From contig LNFL01000143.1 in NCBI GenBank assembly GCA_001464275.1, positions 1-62,426 on the forward strand: 62,426 nucleotides of DNA, in the 5' to 3' direction. Below the pieces are notes generated by a model that saw only the letters and a program-made list of their open reading frames with translations, was not told where the DNA came from and did not search any database. A program made the position numbers and the translations under genes. Shown here piece by piece: positions 24,399 to 32,570 of this stretch (position 1 is the stretch's first letter; each line of letters starts with the position of its first letter). This DNA comes from Actinobacteria bacterium Ga0077560. Lineage in GTDB: Bacteria; Actinomycetota; Thermoleophilia; Miltoncostaeales; Miltoncostaeaceae.

Positions 24399-25397
24399 GT
24401 GTCGGAGGTCCTCTCGCAAGCCGAGATTGACGCGCTGCTGTCTGCCATCAACAGCGGTGACCTGGATGCCACGGCAATCCAGGAAACACCGGTTGAGGTG
24501 CAGGTCAGGCCGTTTGATTTCGAGCGCCCAAGCAAATTCTCGAAGGACCAGCTGCGCACGCTGGAGATGCTGCACGAGACGTTCTGTCGTCTCGCGCAGA
24601 ACCAGCTGTCCGCCCAGCTGCGTTCGCTCGTGGAGATCTCCGTGGTTGGCGCCGACCAGGTCAACTACGGCGAGTTCGTGCGCTCGATGCCCTTCCCGAC
24701 GCTCATCTCGATCGTCTCGATGGCCCCGCTGGAGGGCAGCGCCCTCCTGGAGGTCAACCTCCCGCTGAGCCTGTCGGTCATCGACCGCCTGGTGGGCGGT
24801 CCCGGCGTCTACAAGGGACGTGCCCGGGAGCTCACCGAGATCGAGCTGGCCCTGGCCCGCGGCCTGGTGGACGTCCTCCTGGACGGCTTCACCGAGAGCT
24901 GGAACACGGTCACGCCGCTTCAGTTCAAGTTCGAGGCGGCCGAGATGAACCCGCAGTTCGCCCAGGTGGCGGCCCCGGGGGATATCGCGGTGCTGATCAG
25001 CTTCGAGATGCGTGTCGGTTCGACCAGCGGAATGCTGCACCTCTGCGTGCCGCACATCATGCTGGAACCGGTGCTGGGCGGCCTCTCCGCCCAGAGCTAC
25101 TACTCGAGCAAGCGCGGCGAGCCCACGGCCGACCTCCGCAACGCGATCGTCAGCGAGCTCGGGGGGGTCTCCGTCCCGGTGAGCGTCGAGCTGGGACACA
25201 CCAATCTCCACGTCGCCGACCTTCTGGCGCTCGCGCCGGGCGACGTGATCCCCCTGGACACCGCCCCCGGGAACGACGTGTACGTCCGCGTCGGTGACCG
25301 GGGCACCTTCCTCGGTCAGCCGGGTACCCGTGGAAAGCGGCTCGCCGTCCAGATCACCCGGCAGGTCGAGGAGCCCATGCAAGGAGCGCGTTCATGA
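24399..25397 (+). CDS. fliM: Flagellar motor switch protein FliM
   Basis: 332 residues from GTG 24399; the frame is open upstream without similarity. The CheY-P-binding N-peptide 'LSQAEIDALLSAI' is followed by the CheC-like middle domain ('LHETFCRLAQNQLSAQLRSL', 'NPQFAQVAAPGDIAVLISFE') and the C-terminal SpoA domain ('VPVSVELGHTNLHVADLLAL'). It is the C-ring component that receives the chemotaxis signal. Its stop overlaps the fliY ATG (ATGA). Confidence 0.94.
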   Translation: MSEVLSQAEIDALLSAINSGDLDATAIQETPVEVQVRPFDFERPSKFSKDQLRTLEMLHETFCRLAQNQLSAQLRSLVEISVVGADQVNYGEFVRSMPFPTLISIVSMAPLEGSALLEVNLPLSLSVIDRLVGGPGVYKGRARELTEIELALARGLVDVLLDGFTESWNTVTPLQFKFEAAEMNPQFAQVAAPGDIAVLISFEMRVGSTSGMLHLCVPHIMLEPVLGGLSAQSYYSSKRGEPTADLRNAIVSELGGVSVPVSVELGHTNLHVADLLALAPGDVIPLDTAPGNDVYVRVGDRGTFLGQPGTRGKRLAVQITRQVEEPMQGARS

Positions 25398-26776
25398 GCG
25401 GTGACAGCCTCTCCCAGGAGCAGATCGACGCTCTCCTGAAGGGTGCCGCCGAGAGCGCGCCCGATGAGGGCGCCGCCGACGCGGCTCCCGCCGGGGATGC
25501 CGTCGCCGAGGCGGAGGTCGTCGAGGCCGAGGCGGTCGCCGACGCCGTCGTCGAGGACGCGCCGGCCGAGGACGCCGCGGCCGACGAGCCCGTCGCCGAT
25601 GCGGCCGCCGACGAGGATGCGGTCGCCGACGCCGGCGATTCCGCGCCCGCGCCCGCCTCGCCCGCCGAGGGCGGACTCGCCGACCGGTTCCCGGAGCTGC
25701 TGACGCCCGACGAGCGCGACGCGCTGGGGGAGATCGGCAACATCTGCATGGCGAGCGCCGCCACGACCCTCAGCACGCTGCTGGGCAACCAGGTGCTCAT
25801 CACCACGCCCACCGTCATCTGCACCACCGAGCAGGACGTGGTGGACACCTACCAGCGTCCGGCCGCCCTGGTGCGCATCCGCTACACGGAGGGCCTCGAC
25901 GGCTCCAACGTGTTCGTGATCTCCACGCACGACGCCTCGATCGTCGCCGACCTGATGATGGGCGGCTCGGGGACGCCGAGCGAGGAGATCGACGAGATCC
26001 ACGCCTCGGCCGTCGGCGAGGCGATGAACCAGATGATGGGCGCCTCGGCGACCTCGATGGCGAACATGCTCGGCCGCCGCGTGGACATCAGCTCACCGGA
26101 CGTCCAGGTGCTGGACCTGTCCGACGCGGGCGCCGCGATCGGCCTGGTGGACGCGGACTCACCCATGGTGTGCGCCAGCTTCGACCTGCAGGTCGGCGAG
26201 CTGCTCTCGACCACGCTGATGCAGCTGATGCCGCTGGAGTTCGCCAAGGACCTCGTGACGGGGCTCATGTCGGCCGGTGGGGGCGAGGAAGTGCCCGCTC
26301 CCGCCGCCGCCGCGCCTCCACCCGCGCCCGAGGCGGCCGCGCCACCTCCGCAGGCGGCACCGCCGCCCGCACCGGAACCCGTCATGGCCGCTCCCGCGGC
26401 CGCGGCGCAGCCGGCCATGGCCCAGGCCGCGGCGACGGTCCAGGAACGTCCTGGAGCGATCGCGCAGCCGGCGGCGTTCCCGTCGCTCGGCGACGGCGCC
26501 TCGGCGAGCGTGCAGGGCGATATCGGCCTGCTCATGGATGTCCCACTGCAGGTCAGTGTGGAGCTCGGACGCACCGAGCTCCGCATCCGGAACGTGTTGG
26601 AGCTGGTCCCCGGCTCGATCATCGAACTCGACCGCCTCGCGGGCGAGCCGGTGGACGTGCTGGTGAATGGCAAGCACATCGCCAGGGGCGAGGTGGTCGT
26701 GATCGATGAGGAGTTCGGCATCCGCATCACGGACATCGCGAGCCAGGCGAACCGTCTGCGGGGACTCGCGGACTAA
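25394..26776 (+). CDS. fliY: Flagellar motor switch phosphatase FliY
   Basis: 460 residues, combining an N-terminal 'SLSQEQIDALL' CheY-binding peptide, an acidic Ala/Glu/Asp linker (about 20-90), a CheC-type domain, a Pro/Ala linker (about 295-360), and a C-terminal SpoA/FliN domain ('VPLQVSVELGRTELRIRNVL'). Both phosphatase ExxN helices are present ('ALGEIGNICMASA' and 'AVGEAMNQMMGAS'), so it should dephosphorylate CheY-P at the motor. FliY replaces FliN in many Gram-positive bacteria. Confidence 0.93.
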   Translation: MSGDSLSQEQIDALLKGAAESAPDEGAADAAPAGDAVAEAEVVEAEAVADAVVEDAPAEDAAADEPVADAAADEDAVADAGDSAPAPASPAEGGLADRFPELLTPDERDALGEIGNICMASAATTLSTLLGNQVLITTPTVICTTEQDVVDTYQRPAALVRIRYTEGLDGSNVFVISTHDASIVADLMMGGSGTPSEEIDEIHASAVGEAMNQMMGASATSMANMLGRRVDISSPDVQVLDLSDAGAAIGLVDADSPMVCASFDLQVGELLSTTLMQLMPLEFAKDLVTGLMSAGGGEEVPAPAAAAPPPAPEAAAPPPQAAPPPAPEPVMAAPAAAAQPAMAQAAATVQERPGAIAQPAAFPSLGDGASASVQGDIGLLMDVPLQVSVELGRTELRIRNVLELVPGSIIELDRLAGEPVDVLVNGKHIARGEVVVIDEEFGIRITDIASQANRLRGLAD

Positions 26777-26804
26777 AGACAGGGTGCGATCGGCTCCCGG
26801 GGGG

Positions 26805-26831
26805 TCAACCCTCGGGCTGAAATGCCGATAT
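26805..26831 (+). promoter_or_regulatory. Sigma-28-type promoter for cheY, best match in the window
   Basis: TCAA (26805-26808), 15 bases, GCCGATAT (26824-26831). The -10 is identical to the SigD/sigma-28 consensus. About 41 bases lie between the -10 and the cheY ATG at 26873, with GAGG upstream of the start. Confidence 0.75.
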
Positions 26832-26872
26832 CAGGCACCGGAACCACTTCGCTTCACGACGACGAGGTCGAC

Positions 26873-27208
26873 ATGCCCTCAGTGCTCATCGCTGACGACG
26901 CCGCGTTCATGCGGATGATGGGCTACGAGATCGCCGGTGAGGCAGAGAACGGCGCGGTCGCCGTTGCGAAGTACAAGGAGCTCAAGCCGGACCTGACGAC
27001 CATGGACATCACCATGCCGGAGATGGACGGTCTGCAGGCCCTCAAGGAGATCCGCTCGGCCGACCCGAGTGCCCGCGTGGTCATGTGCTCCGCGATGGGA
27101 CAGCAGTCGATGGTGATCGAGAGCATCCAGGCGGGTGCGAAGGACTTCATCGTGAAGCCCTTCCAGCCCGACCGCGTGCTCGAGGCCATCCAGAAGGCGC
27201 TCAGCTAG
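26873..27208 (+). CDS. cheY: Chemotaxis response regulator CheY, with an apparent 8-residue internal gap
   Basis: 111 residues, shorter than the usual about 119-120. The phosphate-site residues are present: acidic pair in 'MPSVLIADDAAFMRMM', phospho-Asp at about 44 in 'TMDITMPEMDG', Ser in 'VMCSAMG', Lys in 'IVKPFQ'. Directly after 'FMRMM' family members carry about 8 more residues of helix 1 before 'GYEIAGEAENG'; they are absent here, in frame. Loss of half of helix 1 should damage folding, so a sequence error is possible. ATG 26873 was chosen over an upstream in-frame ATG at 26822, which lies inside the promoter. Confidence 0.88.
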   Translation: MPSVLIADDAAFMRMMGYEIAGEAENGAVAVAKYKELKPDLTTMDITMPEMDGLQALKEIRSADPSARVVMCSAMGQQSMVIESIQAGAKDFIVKPFQPDRVLEAIQKALS

Positions 27209-27224
27209 CAGCACCTCGCTTCCC

Positions 27225-27246
27225 GGCCGGGCCCTCGGGCCCGGCC
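27225..27246 (+). terminator. 10-bp perfect hairpin after cheY
   Basis: GGCCGGGCCC (27225-27234) and GGGCCCGGCC (27237-27246) form a stem with TC between, so the closing pairs open in practice. It lies 16 bases after the cheY stop and before fliO, which may limit read-through into the export-gate genes. Confidence 0.6.
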
Positions 27247-27308
27247 TGGCTACGCCGTTGCCGAACATCTTCCCGGCACGGCAGGGACGCCTCACACCTC
27301 GGCGCCGG

Positions 27309-27917
27309 ATGCGCCATGCCCACCGCGCCACGTGCGCGGCGGCGTGGCTTGCCGTCCTCGTGGCCCCGGCGGTCGCGGTCGCGCAGCGGGCCACCACCGC
27401 CGACGAGGCGGTCACGGCGCCGGTGAGCGCCAGCGAGCGTCAGGCGCTGCCCCCGGCCTCGGGCGGCGGCGGCACCGAAGTGGCGTCGGGCATGGGCGGG
27501 ACGCTGTTGCGCCTCGGCCTGGGCCTGATCGTCGTGGTGGGCCTCATCGTGGGCGTCTACCTGGTGCTCAAGCGCGTGCAGCGCGGTCGCATGCCGGGCT
27601 TCTCCGGCGCCGCCGACGACCTCGTGGACGTGGTGTCCACCACGCCGCTGGGCCCCAACCGGTTCCTGCACCTCATCCGCGTGGGCGACGAGCTCATCCT
27701 GGTGGGCGCCACCGACCAGTCGGTCACGCCGGTCGCGCGGATCGGCGGGGAGGAAGCGGTCGGCATGCTCGGCGAGTCCATCGACGTGCAGGCCGCCACC
27801 GATGCCTTCCGGACCGCGCAGACCCGCACCGGCACCGATCCCCGGGTGCAGGCCGCCGCGACCGCGGCGCAGGCGTCCCTGGTGGAGCGCCTGCGGGCGC
27901 TCACCACGCGGCGATAG
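27309..27917 (+). CDS. fliO: Flagellar biosynthetic protein FliO
   Basis: The ATG at 27309 gives 202 residues beginning with a signal-peptide-like segment ('CAAAWLAVLVAPAVAVAQ'). A TTG 51 bases upstream is an alternative start with no support. A membrane helix at about 73-90 ('LLRLGLGLIVVVGLIVGVYL') is followed by the FliO domain ('LVDVVSTTPLGPNRFLHLIR', 'LILVGATDQSVTPVARI'). FliO assists assembly of the FliP/FliQ/FliR gate. It lies 2 bases before fliP. Confidence 0.85.
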   Translation: MRHAHRATCAAAWLAVLVAPAVAVAQRATTADEAVTAPVSASERQALPPASGGGGTEVASGMGGTLLRLGLGLIVVVGLIVGVYLVLKRVQRGRMPGFSGAADDLVDVVSTTPLGPNRFLHLIRVGDELILVGATDQSVTPVARIGGEEAVGMLGESIDVQAATDAFRTAQTRTGTDPRVQAAATAAQASLVERLRALTTRR

Positions 27918-27919
27918 CC

Positions 27920-28792
27920 ATGCGTCGGTTCACCCCGCTTCCGCACGGCCCCATCGGACCCGCCGACCTGCCCGACCTGCGCACGCGCCTGCTCGAGGCG
28001 CTGCCGCGGGAGCCGGAGCGCCGGTCGCTGCGCTGGCTGTTCCGGGGCATGCTCATCGCGCCGGTGCTGCTGGCGGTCCTGTGCGTGGTGTGGCCGTCGG
28101 AGCTGAGCGCACAGACGCCCGGCATCAGCGTGGACCTGGGCGCCGACGCCGGCAACAGCTCCAGCACGCTGCAGCTGCTGGCGCTGCTGACGGTGCTGAG
28201 CCTGGCACCGTCGATCATCATCATGATGACCTCGTTCACGCGGATCATCATCGTGCTCGGCTTCGTGCGGAACGCCCTGGGCACGCAGCAGATCCCGCCG
28301 AACCAGGTGCTGGTGGGCGTCGCCCTGTTCCTCACGATGTTCGTGATGACGCCGACGTTCAACGCCATCAACGATCAGGCGCTCACGCCCCTGATGGACA
28401 AGCGCATCGACGAGAAGACCGCGATCGTGCGGGCCGAGGCCCCGATCCGGGAGTTCATGTTCGAGCAGATGAGCGACGACTCCACCGAGATCCAGCTGTT
28501 CATGGACATGGCGGGGGAGGAGCAGCCGAAGACCCGGGCCGACGTGCCCACGCGGGTGCTCATCCCGGCGTTCGTGCTCAGCGAGATCAAGAAGGCCTTC
28601 GAGATCGGGTTCCTGATCTTCATCCCGTTCCTGATCATCGACATCGTGATCGCCTCGACGGTGATGAGCATGGGCATGGTGATGCTGCCACCAACGGTGA
28701 TCTCACTGCCGTTCAAGATCCTGCTGTTCGTGCTGGTGGACGGCTGGAGCCTCGTGGCGGAATCGCTCATACGCGGCTTCAACACGGGATAG
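27920..28792 (+). CDS. fliP: Flagellar biosynthetic protein FliP
   Basis: 290 residues. It begins with about 45 extra residues before a cleavable-type hydrophobic segment ending 'SELSAQTPG'. The core is canonical: 'LSLAPSIIIMMTSFTRIIIV', 'ALFLTMFVMTPTFNAIND', 'RVLIPAFVLSEIKKAFEIGF' and 'MSMGMVMLPPTVISLPFKIL'. FliP forms the export gate pore with FliQ and FliR. Intact. Confidence 0.95.
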   Translation: MRRFTPLPHGPIGPADLPDLRTRLLEALPREPERRSLRWLFRGMLIAPVLLAVLCVVWPSELSAQTPGISVDLGADAGNSSSTLQLLALLTVLSLAPSIIIMMTSFTRIIIVLGFVRNALGTQQIPPNQVLVGVALFLTMFVMTPTFNAINDQALTPLMDKRIDEKTAIVRAEAPIREFMFEQMSDDSTEIQLFMDMAGEEQPKTRADVPTRVLIPAFVLSEIKKAFEIGFLIFIPFLIIDIVIASTVMSMGMVMLPPTVISLPFKILLFVLVDGWSLVAESLIRGFNTG

Positions 28793-28798
28793 CCGGCC

Positions 28799-29089
28799 GT
28801 GGATCAGACACAGATCATCTCGATCGGCGCCCGGGCGATGTGGGTCGCCATGGAGCTGTCGCTGCCGGTCCTCGCCGCGAGCCTGGTGGTGGGCCTCATG
28901 GTGTCGGTCTTCCAGGCCGTCACCCAGCTGCAGGAGCCCACGCTCACCTTCATCCCCAAGATCCTCGCGGTCGTCGTGGTGGTGGTGTTCACCGGTCCGT
29001 GGATGCTGAACACCATGCTCGACTACACCCGTGAGCTCTTCGCGCTGATGGAGGAGGTCGGGCGCTCGACCGGGCCCAACGGGCCATGA
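28799..29089 (+). CDS. fliQ: Flagellar biosynthetic protein FliQ
   Basis: 96 residues, GTG start, 6 bases after fliP. Two membrane helices with the FliQ pattern: 'LPVLAASLVVGLMVSVFQAV', 'TQLQEPTLTFIPKILAVVV'. The stop overlaps the fliR ATG by 4 bases. Confidence 0.95.
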   Translation: MDQTQIISIGARAMWVAMELSLPVLAASLVVGLMVSVFQAVTQLQEPTLTFIPKILAVVVVVVFTGPWMLNTMLDYTRELFALMEEVGRSTGPNGP

Positions 29090-29889
29090 GCGACGGCGGC
29101 ATCCTCGAGGTCATCCAGACCCTCCAGGCGAATGCCCTGCTGTTCGGCCTGATGCTGGTGCGCGTCACGGCCATGTTCACGATCGCGCCGGTCCTCAGCT
29201 CCCGCACCATCCCCACCAGGGTGAGGGTGGCGCTGGCGGTGATCGTGACCCTGTCGGCGCTCCCGCTGGTCGCCGACGGCACCGCGCAGGTGCCGGACAG
29301 CACGGTCGCCTTCGTGCTGCTGGCCGGCAAGGAGGTCCTCATCGGGGTCCTCATCGGGTTCGTCGCCCAGACCGTGTTCGCCGCCGTGCAGCTGGCCGGC
29401 TCCTACATCGACATGGCCGCCGGCTTCGCGATCGCCCAGACGATCGACCCCACCAACAACGCGAACCTCACGATGCTGGGCCGGGTCTACAGCCTGCTGG
29501 CGACGGCCGCGTTCATCGCCATCGACGGGCATCTGTGGCTGATCCGCGGGGTCGTGGCGTCGTTCGAGCTGGCTCCGCCCACGGAGCTCCCGAACCTCAT
29601 GGCGATGACCCAGGGGGTGCTCGTGCGCTCGGACGACCTCTTCGTCATGTCGCTCCAGATCGCCGCACCCCTCATGGCGGCGCTGCTGATCACCGATGTT
29701 GCTCTGGGGATCATGTCGCGGGCCGCCCCGCAGATGAACGTCTTCATCGTGGGCCTGCCCGTGAAGGTCGGAGTCGCGCTCGTGGGCTCCGCGATCCTGC
29801 TCCCCGCCTTCGCCACTCTTCTGAACGGATTGTCGACCCAGATGCTCGAGGACCTCTCCACCATCCTTCAGGCCACCGGAGGCGGATGA
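29086..29889 (+). CDS. fliR: Flagellar biosynthetic protein FliR
   Basis: 267 residues with several membrane segments. Family blocks include 'LVRVTAMFTIAPVLSSRTIP', 'GKEVLIGVLIGFVAQTVFAA' and 'MSRAAPQMNVFIVGLPVKVG'. It completes the FliPQR gate. Its stop overlaps cheB (ATGA). flhB and flhA are not adjacent but form a separate unit from 37751. Confidence 0.94.
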   Translation: MSDGGILEVIQTLQANALLFGLMLVRVTAMFTIAPVLSSRTIPTRVRVALAVIVTLSALPLVADGTAQVPDSTVAFVLLAGKEVLIGVLIGFVAQTVFAAVQLAGSYIDMAAGFAIAQTIDPTNNANLTMLGRVYSLLATAAFIAIDGHLWLIRGVVASFELAPPTELPNLMAMTQGVLVRSDDLFVMSLQIAAPLMAALLITDVALGIMSRAAPQMNVFIVGLPVKVGVALVGSAILLPAFATLLNGLSTQMLEDLSTILQATGGG

Positions 29890-30992
29890 TGCCGCCGAAG
29901 GCACGCGTGCTCATCTGCGACGACTCGCCGCTCATGCGGCGCGTGCTCGCCGACCTGCTGACCGACGGCGGCATGGAGGTCGTCGCGCAGGTCAGCGACG
30001 GCGCCGACCTGGTGGCCGGCGTGCAGCGGTACAAGCCGGACGTGGTGACGCTGGACGTCGAGATGCCGCGCAAGGACGGCCTCTCCGCCCTGGCCGACCT
30101 CATGAAGGTCCAGCCGACGCCGGTGATCATGTGCTCCACCCTCACTGGCCAGGGCGCGCGGGAGTCGGTGAAGGCCCTGCAGCTCGGCGCGGTGGACGTG
30201 GTCCAGAAGCCCGCGCTGCGGCTCACCCCGTCCGCGTGGGGACCCACGCGCGACGAGCTGGTGGCGAAGGTGCGCGAGGCGGCGATGGCCAAGGTGCGGG
30301 CGATCCGCCCGGCCCCGTCGCGGCCGGCGGCCCCCGGCCGTCCCGTGTCCACGGGCGGCGGCCAGCCGCCGGTGAGCGCGGAGCTGGCGGCCCGTGCCCG
30401 TGGCGGCAACGGCCCCCTGGTCATCATCGCGACCAGCACCGGCGGCCCGCGCGCCCTGCACGAGGTCGTCCCGCGCCTGCCCGGGCAGCTGGGGGTGGGC
30501 GTGCTCATCGTGCAGCACATGCCGGTGGGCTTCACCAAGACGCTCGCCGAGCGCCTGGACTCCGAGTCGGCCCTCACCGTGCGCGAGGCCCGCAACGTGG
30601 ACAAGATCACCCCGGACGTGGCCCTGCTGGCGCCCGCCGGGTCGCACCTGGAGGTCGCGTCGATCGGCAACACGCGGCTGTCGGACGCCGCGCCGATCGG
30701 GAACCTCAAGCCGCGCGCGGACGTCACGATCAGCAGCGCCGCCAAGGTGTACGGCAACCGCGTCCTGCTCATCGTTCTCACGGGCATGGGCAACGACGGC
30801 GAGGTGGGTGCCCGCGACCTGAAGAAGGCCGGCGGGCGGATCCTCACCGAGGACGAGCGCACCTGCGTGATCTACGGGATGCCGCGCGCCGTGAAGGAGG
30901 CCGGGCTGTCCGACGGCGCCGTGCCGCTCGATGTGATGCCGCTGGCGATCGTGGAGACGGTCGCGGCATGGGGGAGGGCGAAGGCCGCCTGA
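29886..30992 (+). CDS. cheB: Chemotaxis methylesterase/glutamine deamidase CheB
   Basis: 368 residues. The N-terminal receiver carries the phospho-Asp near 57 ('LDVEMPRKDG') and 'VVQKP'. A Pro/Ala linker is followed by the esterase domain with catalytic Ser in 'ATSTGGPRAL' (about 183), His in 'QHMPVGFTKTLAERL' (about 210) and Asp in 'LTGMGNDGEVGA' (about 303). It removes methyl groups from chemoreceptors. Two adjacent ATGs (29886, 29889); the first overlaps fliR. Last gene of the fliO-cheB run. Confidence 0.94.
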   Translation: MMPPKARVLICDDSPLMRRVLADLLTDGGMEVVAQVSDGADLVAGVQRYKPDVVTLDVEMPRKDGLSALADLMKVQPTPVIMCSTLTGQGARESVKALQLGAVDVVQKPALRLTPSAWGPTRDELVAKVREAAMAKVRAIRPAPSRPAAPGRPVSTGGGQPPVSAELAARARGGNGPLVIIATSTGGPRALHEVVPRLPGQLGVGVLIVQHMPVGFTKTLAERLDSESALTVREARNVDKITPDVALLAPAGSHLEVASIGNTRLSDAAPIGNLKPRADVTISSAAKVYGNRVLLIVLTGMGNDGEVGARDLKKAGGRILTEDERTCVIYGMPRAVKEAGLSDGAVPLDVMPLAIVETVAAWGRAKAA

Positions 30993-31004
30993 TCCGCGGC
31001 GGGT

Positions 31005-31024
31005 GCCCGGCCGAGCGGCCGGGC
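31005..31024 (+). terminator. 9-bp perfect hairpin after cheB
   Basis: GCCCGGCCG (31005-31013) pairs with CGGCCGGGC (31016-31024) around AG, with extra flanking GGGT/ACCC complementarity at 31001-31004 and 31028-31031. It lies 12 bases after the cheB stop and just before the ECF sigma gene. Confidence 0.65.
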
Positions 31025-31044
31025 GCAACCCGCGAAGCAGGGGC

Positions 31045-31596
31045 ATGAACCCACTCACCGATGAGCAGCTCCTGGAGCGGTCCGGGAGGGACCCCGACGC
31101 GTTCGGGGACCTCGTGGACCGGCATTCGGGGGCGCTCCACCGCTACGTCGCGCGCCGGCTGGGCCCGGATGACGCCGAGGACCTCGTGAGCGAGGTCTTC
31201 GTGACCGCGCACCGCACGCGCGACCGCTTCGACCCGTCCCGCGGGGCCGTGCGCCCCTGGCTGTTCGGCATCGCCACGAACCTCGTGCACCGTCACCGCC
31301 GGGCGGAGGCCCGCCGGCTGGACGCCCTGGCGCGCCTGGCCGGGCGCGCGCCGGCCGGAGCCGAGGACCCGGAGCCGCGCACCGCGGCCGAGCGCGCCGC
31401 GCTCGCGACCGCCCTGCGGCGCATGAAGACCGAGCACCGCGACGCCCTGTTCCTGCACGCCGTCGCGGGCCTGACCATCGACGAGATCGGCGAGGCCATG
31501 GGTGCGCCCTCCGGGACCGTGAAGGCATGGTTGTTCCGGGCCCGCGCGGTGGGCGCAGAGCACATGACCGCCGTGACGACGGAGGGGATCCGATGA
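31045..31596 (+). CDS. ECF-family RNA polymerase sigma factor
   Basis: 183 residues. Region 2 is at about 10-75 ('FGDLVDRHSGALHRYVARRL', 'AEDLVSEVFVTAHRTRDRF', 'RPWLFGIATNLVHRHRR') and region 4 at about 115-170 ('LHAVAGLTIDEIGEAMGAPS', 'GTVKAWLFRAR'). ATG 31045 is preceded by CAGGGGC; the frame is open further upstream without similarity. It is coupled (ATGA) to a single-helix membrane protein that may be its anti-sigma factor. Its position between cheB and cheR invites a link to motility control, unproven. Confidence 0.9.
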   Translation: MNPLTDEQLLERSGRDPDAFGDLVDRHSGALHRYVARRLGPDDAEDLVSEVFVTAHRTRDRFDPSRGAVRPWLFGIATNLVHRHRRAEARRLDALARLAGRAPAGAEDPEPRTAAERAALATALRRMKTEHRDALFLHAVAGLTIDEIGEAMGAPSGTVKAWLFRARAVGAEHMTAVTTEGIR

Positions 31597-32507
31597 CCGA
31601 GACCGACGACCTGCTGCGCGACCTGACCTCCGACGTCGAGGACGCCACGCCGATGGCGCGCGCCCGCATGCGCGCGAACGTCCTCAGACGCATCGCGCCC
31701 GCGCCCCGTCCCCGTTGGCGCCGCCCGGCCCGGCTGGTGCCGCTCGCCGGCGGCGTCGCCGCCGTGGCGATCGTGACCGCCCTCGTGGTCAACACCGGCT
31801 CCTCCGGACCATCGTTGGTCCAGAAGGCCGAGGCGGCCGTCGCCCCGCCCGGGGAGATCGTGGCGATCACCGCCAGCGTCACCGGCTCCGAGACCGGCGG
31901 GACGACCGTGCTGATGCGTGACTGGAGCCTCGTCGGCGCCGACGGCTCCCTGCAGATGCGGCGGTTCATCAGCAGCCGGCCCGAGAGCGAGCCGCCGGAC
32001 GACGAGGACACCGTGGTCGAGGTGGACGGGGCCGGGAACCTCACCCGCGCGGTGAGTTGGACGCCCATCGACCGCCTCAGGTTCGGCCTGGAGCGCGACC
32101 GGCAGCCATACGCGAACTCCTGGGCGGGTCTCCTCCGGAACGCCTACCGCCAGGGGCAGCTGCGCGATGCAGGGACGCAGGACGGCAGCCCGGTCCTCGA
32201 GGGGCGGCTGACGGCGGTGGAGTCGCCCGGGTCTGAGGGATGCACCACCACCGCGCGGGTCGCCCTGGACACGTCCACCTTCGACCCCCGGTGGCTCGAG
32301 ACCGCCGAGACGTGCGACGGCGGGCCCGCCGAAACCATCGCCCGCATCACCTTCACGGTGACGCGCGTCCCGGCGACGCCCGAGAACCTGAAGCTGCTGA
32401 AGATCGGTCCGTGGCCAGTGAAGGAGGCGGTGCGCATCGACCCCGACACGCTCGCCGAGACCCCGCTCCCGGTCGCAGAGGCCAAGCGCGAGGCCGGAAT
32501 GGACTGA
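31593..32507 (+). CDS. Single-pass membrane protein, candidate anti-sigma factor partner
   Basis: 304 residues. The N-terminal about 45 residues are acidic then Arg-rich ('MARARMRANVLRRIAP'), followed by one membrane helix at about 52-69 ('AGGVAAVAIVTALVV') and a large outer domain of about 230 residues, rich in beta-type sequence. No ZAS zinc motif (HxxxCxxC) is seen. The layout and 4-base overlap with the ECF gene match the actinobacterial arrangement in which such membrane proteins follow ECF genes. The anti-sigma role is inferred from arrangement only. Confidence 0.7.
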   Translation: MTETDDLLRDLTSDVEDATPMARARMRANVLRRIAPAPRPRWRRPARLVPLAGGVAAVAIVTALVVNTGSSGPSLVQKAEAAVAPPGEIVAITASVTGSETGGTTVLMRDWSLVGADGSLQMRRFISSRPESEPPDDEDTVVEVDGAGNLTRAVSWTPIDRLRFGLERDRQPYANSWAGLLRNAYRQGQLRDAGTQDGSPVLEGRLTAVESPGSEGCTTTARVALDTSTFDPRWLETAETCDGGPAETIARITFTVTRVPATPENLKLLKIGPWPVKEAVRIDPDTLAETPLPVAEAKREAGMD

Positions 32508-32535
32508 TCACCCGGGTTTTCTCGCCCCGGGGCCG

Positions 32536-32563
32536 TTGAGCAAATGCGAGGGGAGGCCGATCT
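32536..32563 (+). promoter_or_regulatory. Weaker sigma-28-type promoter candidate for cheR
   Basis: A perfect GCCGAT core (GCCGATCT, 32556-32563) lies 7 bases before the cheR ATG at 32571, the same distance as at fliJ and fliM. The -35 is poor (TTGA at 32536, 16-base spacer). Accepted tentatively because of the matching geometry. Confidence 0.4.
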
Positions 32564-32570
32564 AGAGGAC

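Noticed and set aside
27258-27308. TTG 27258 as the fliO start
   Set aside because: It adds 17 residues before an obvious signal peptide and has no ribosome site. ATG 27309 places the signal peptide at the N-terminus.
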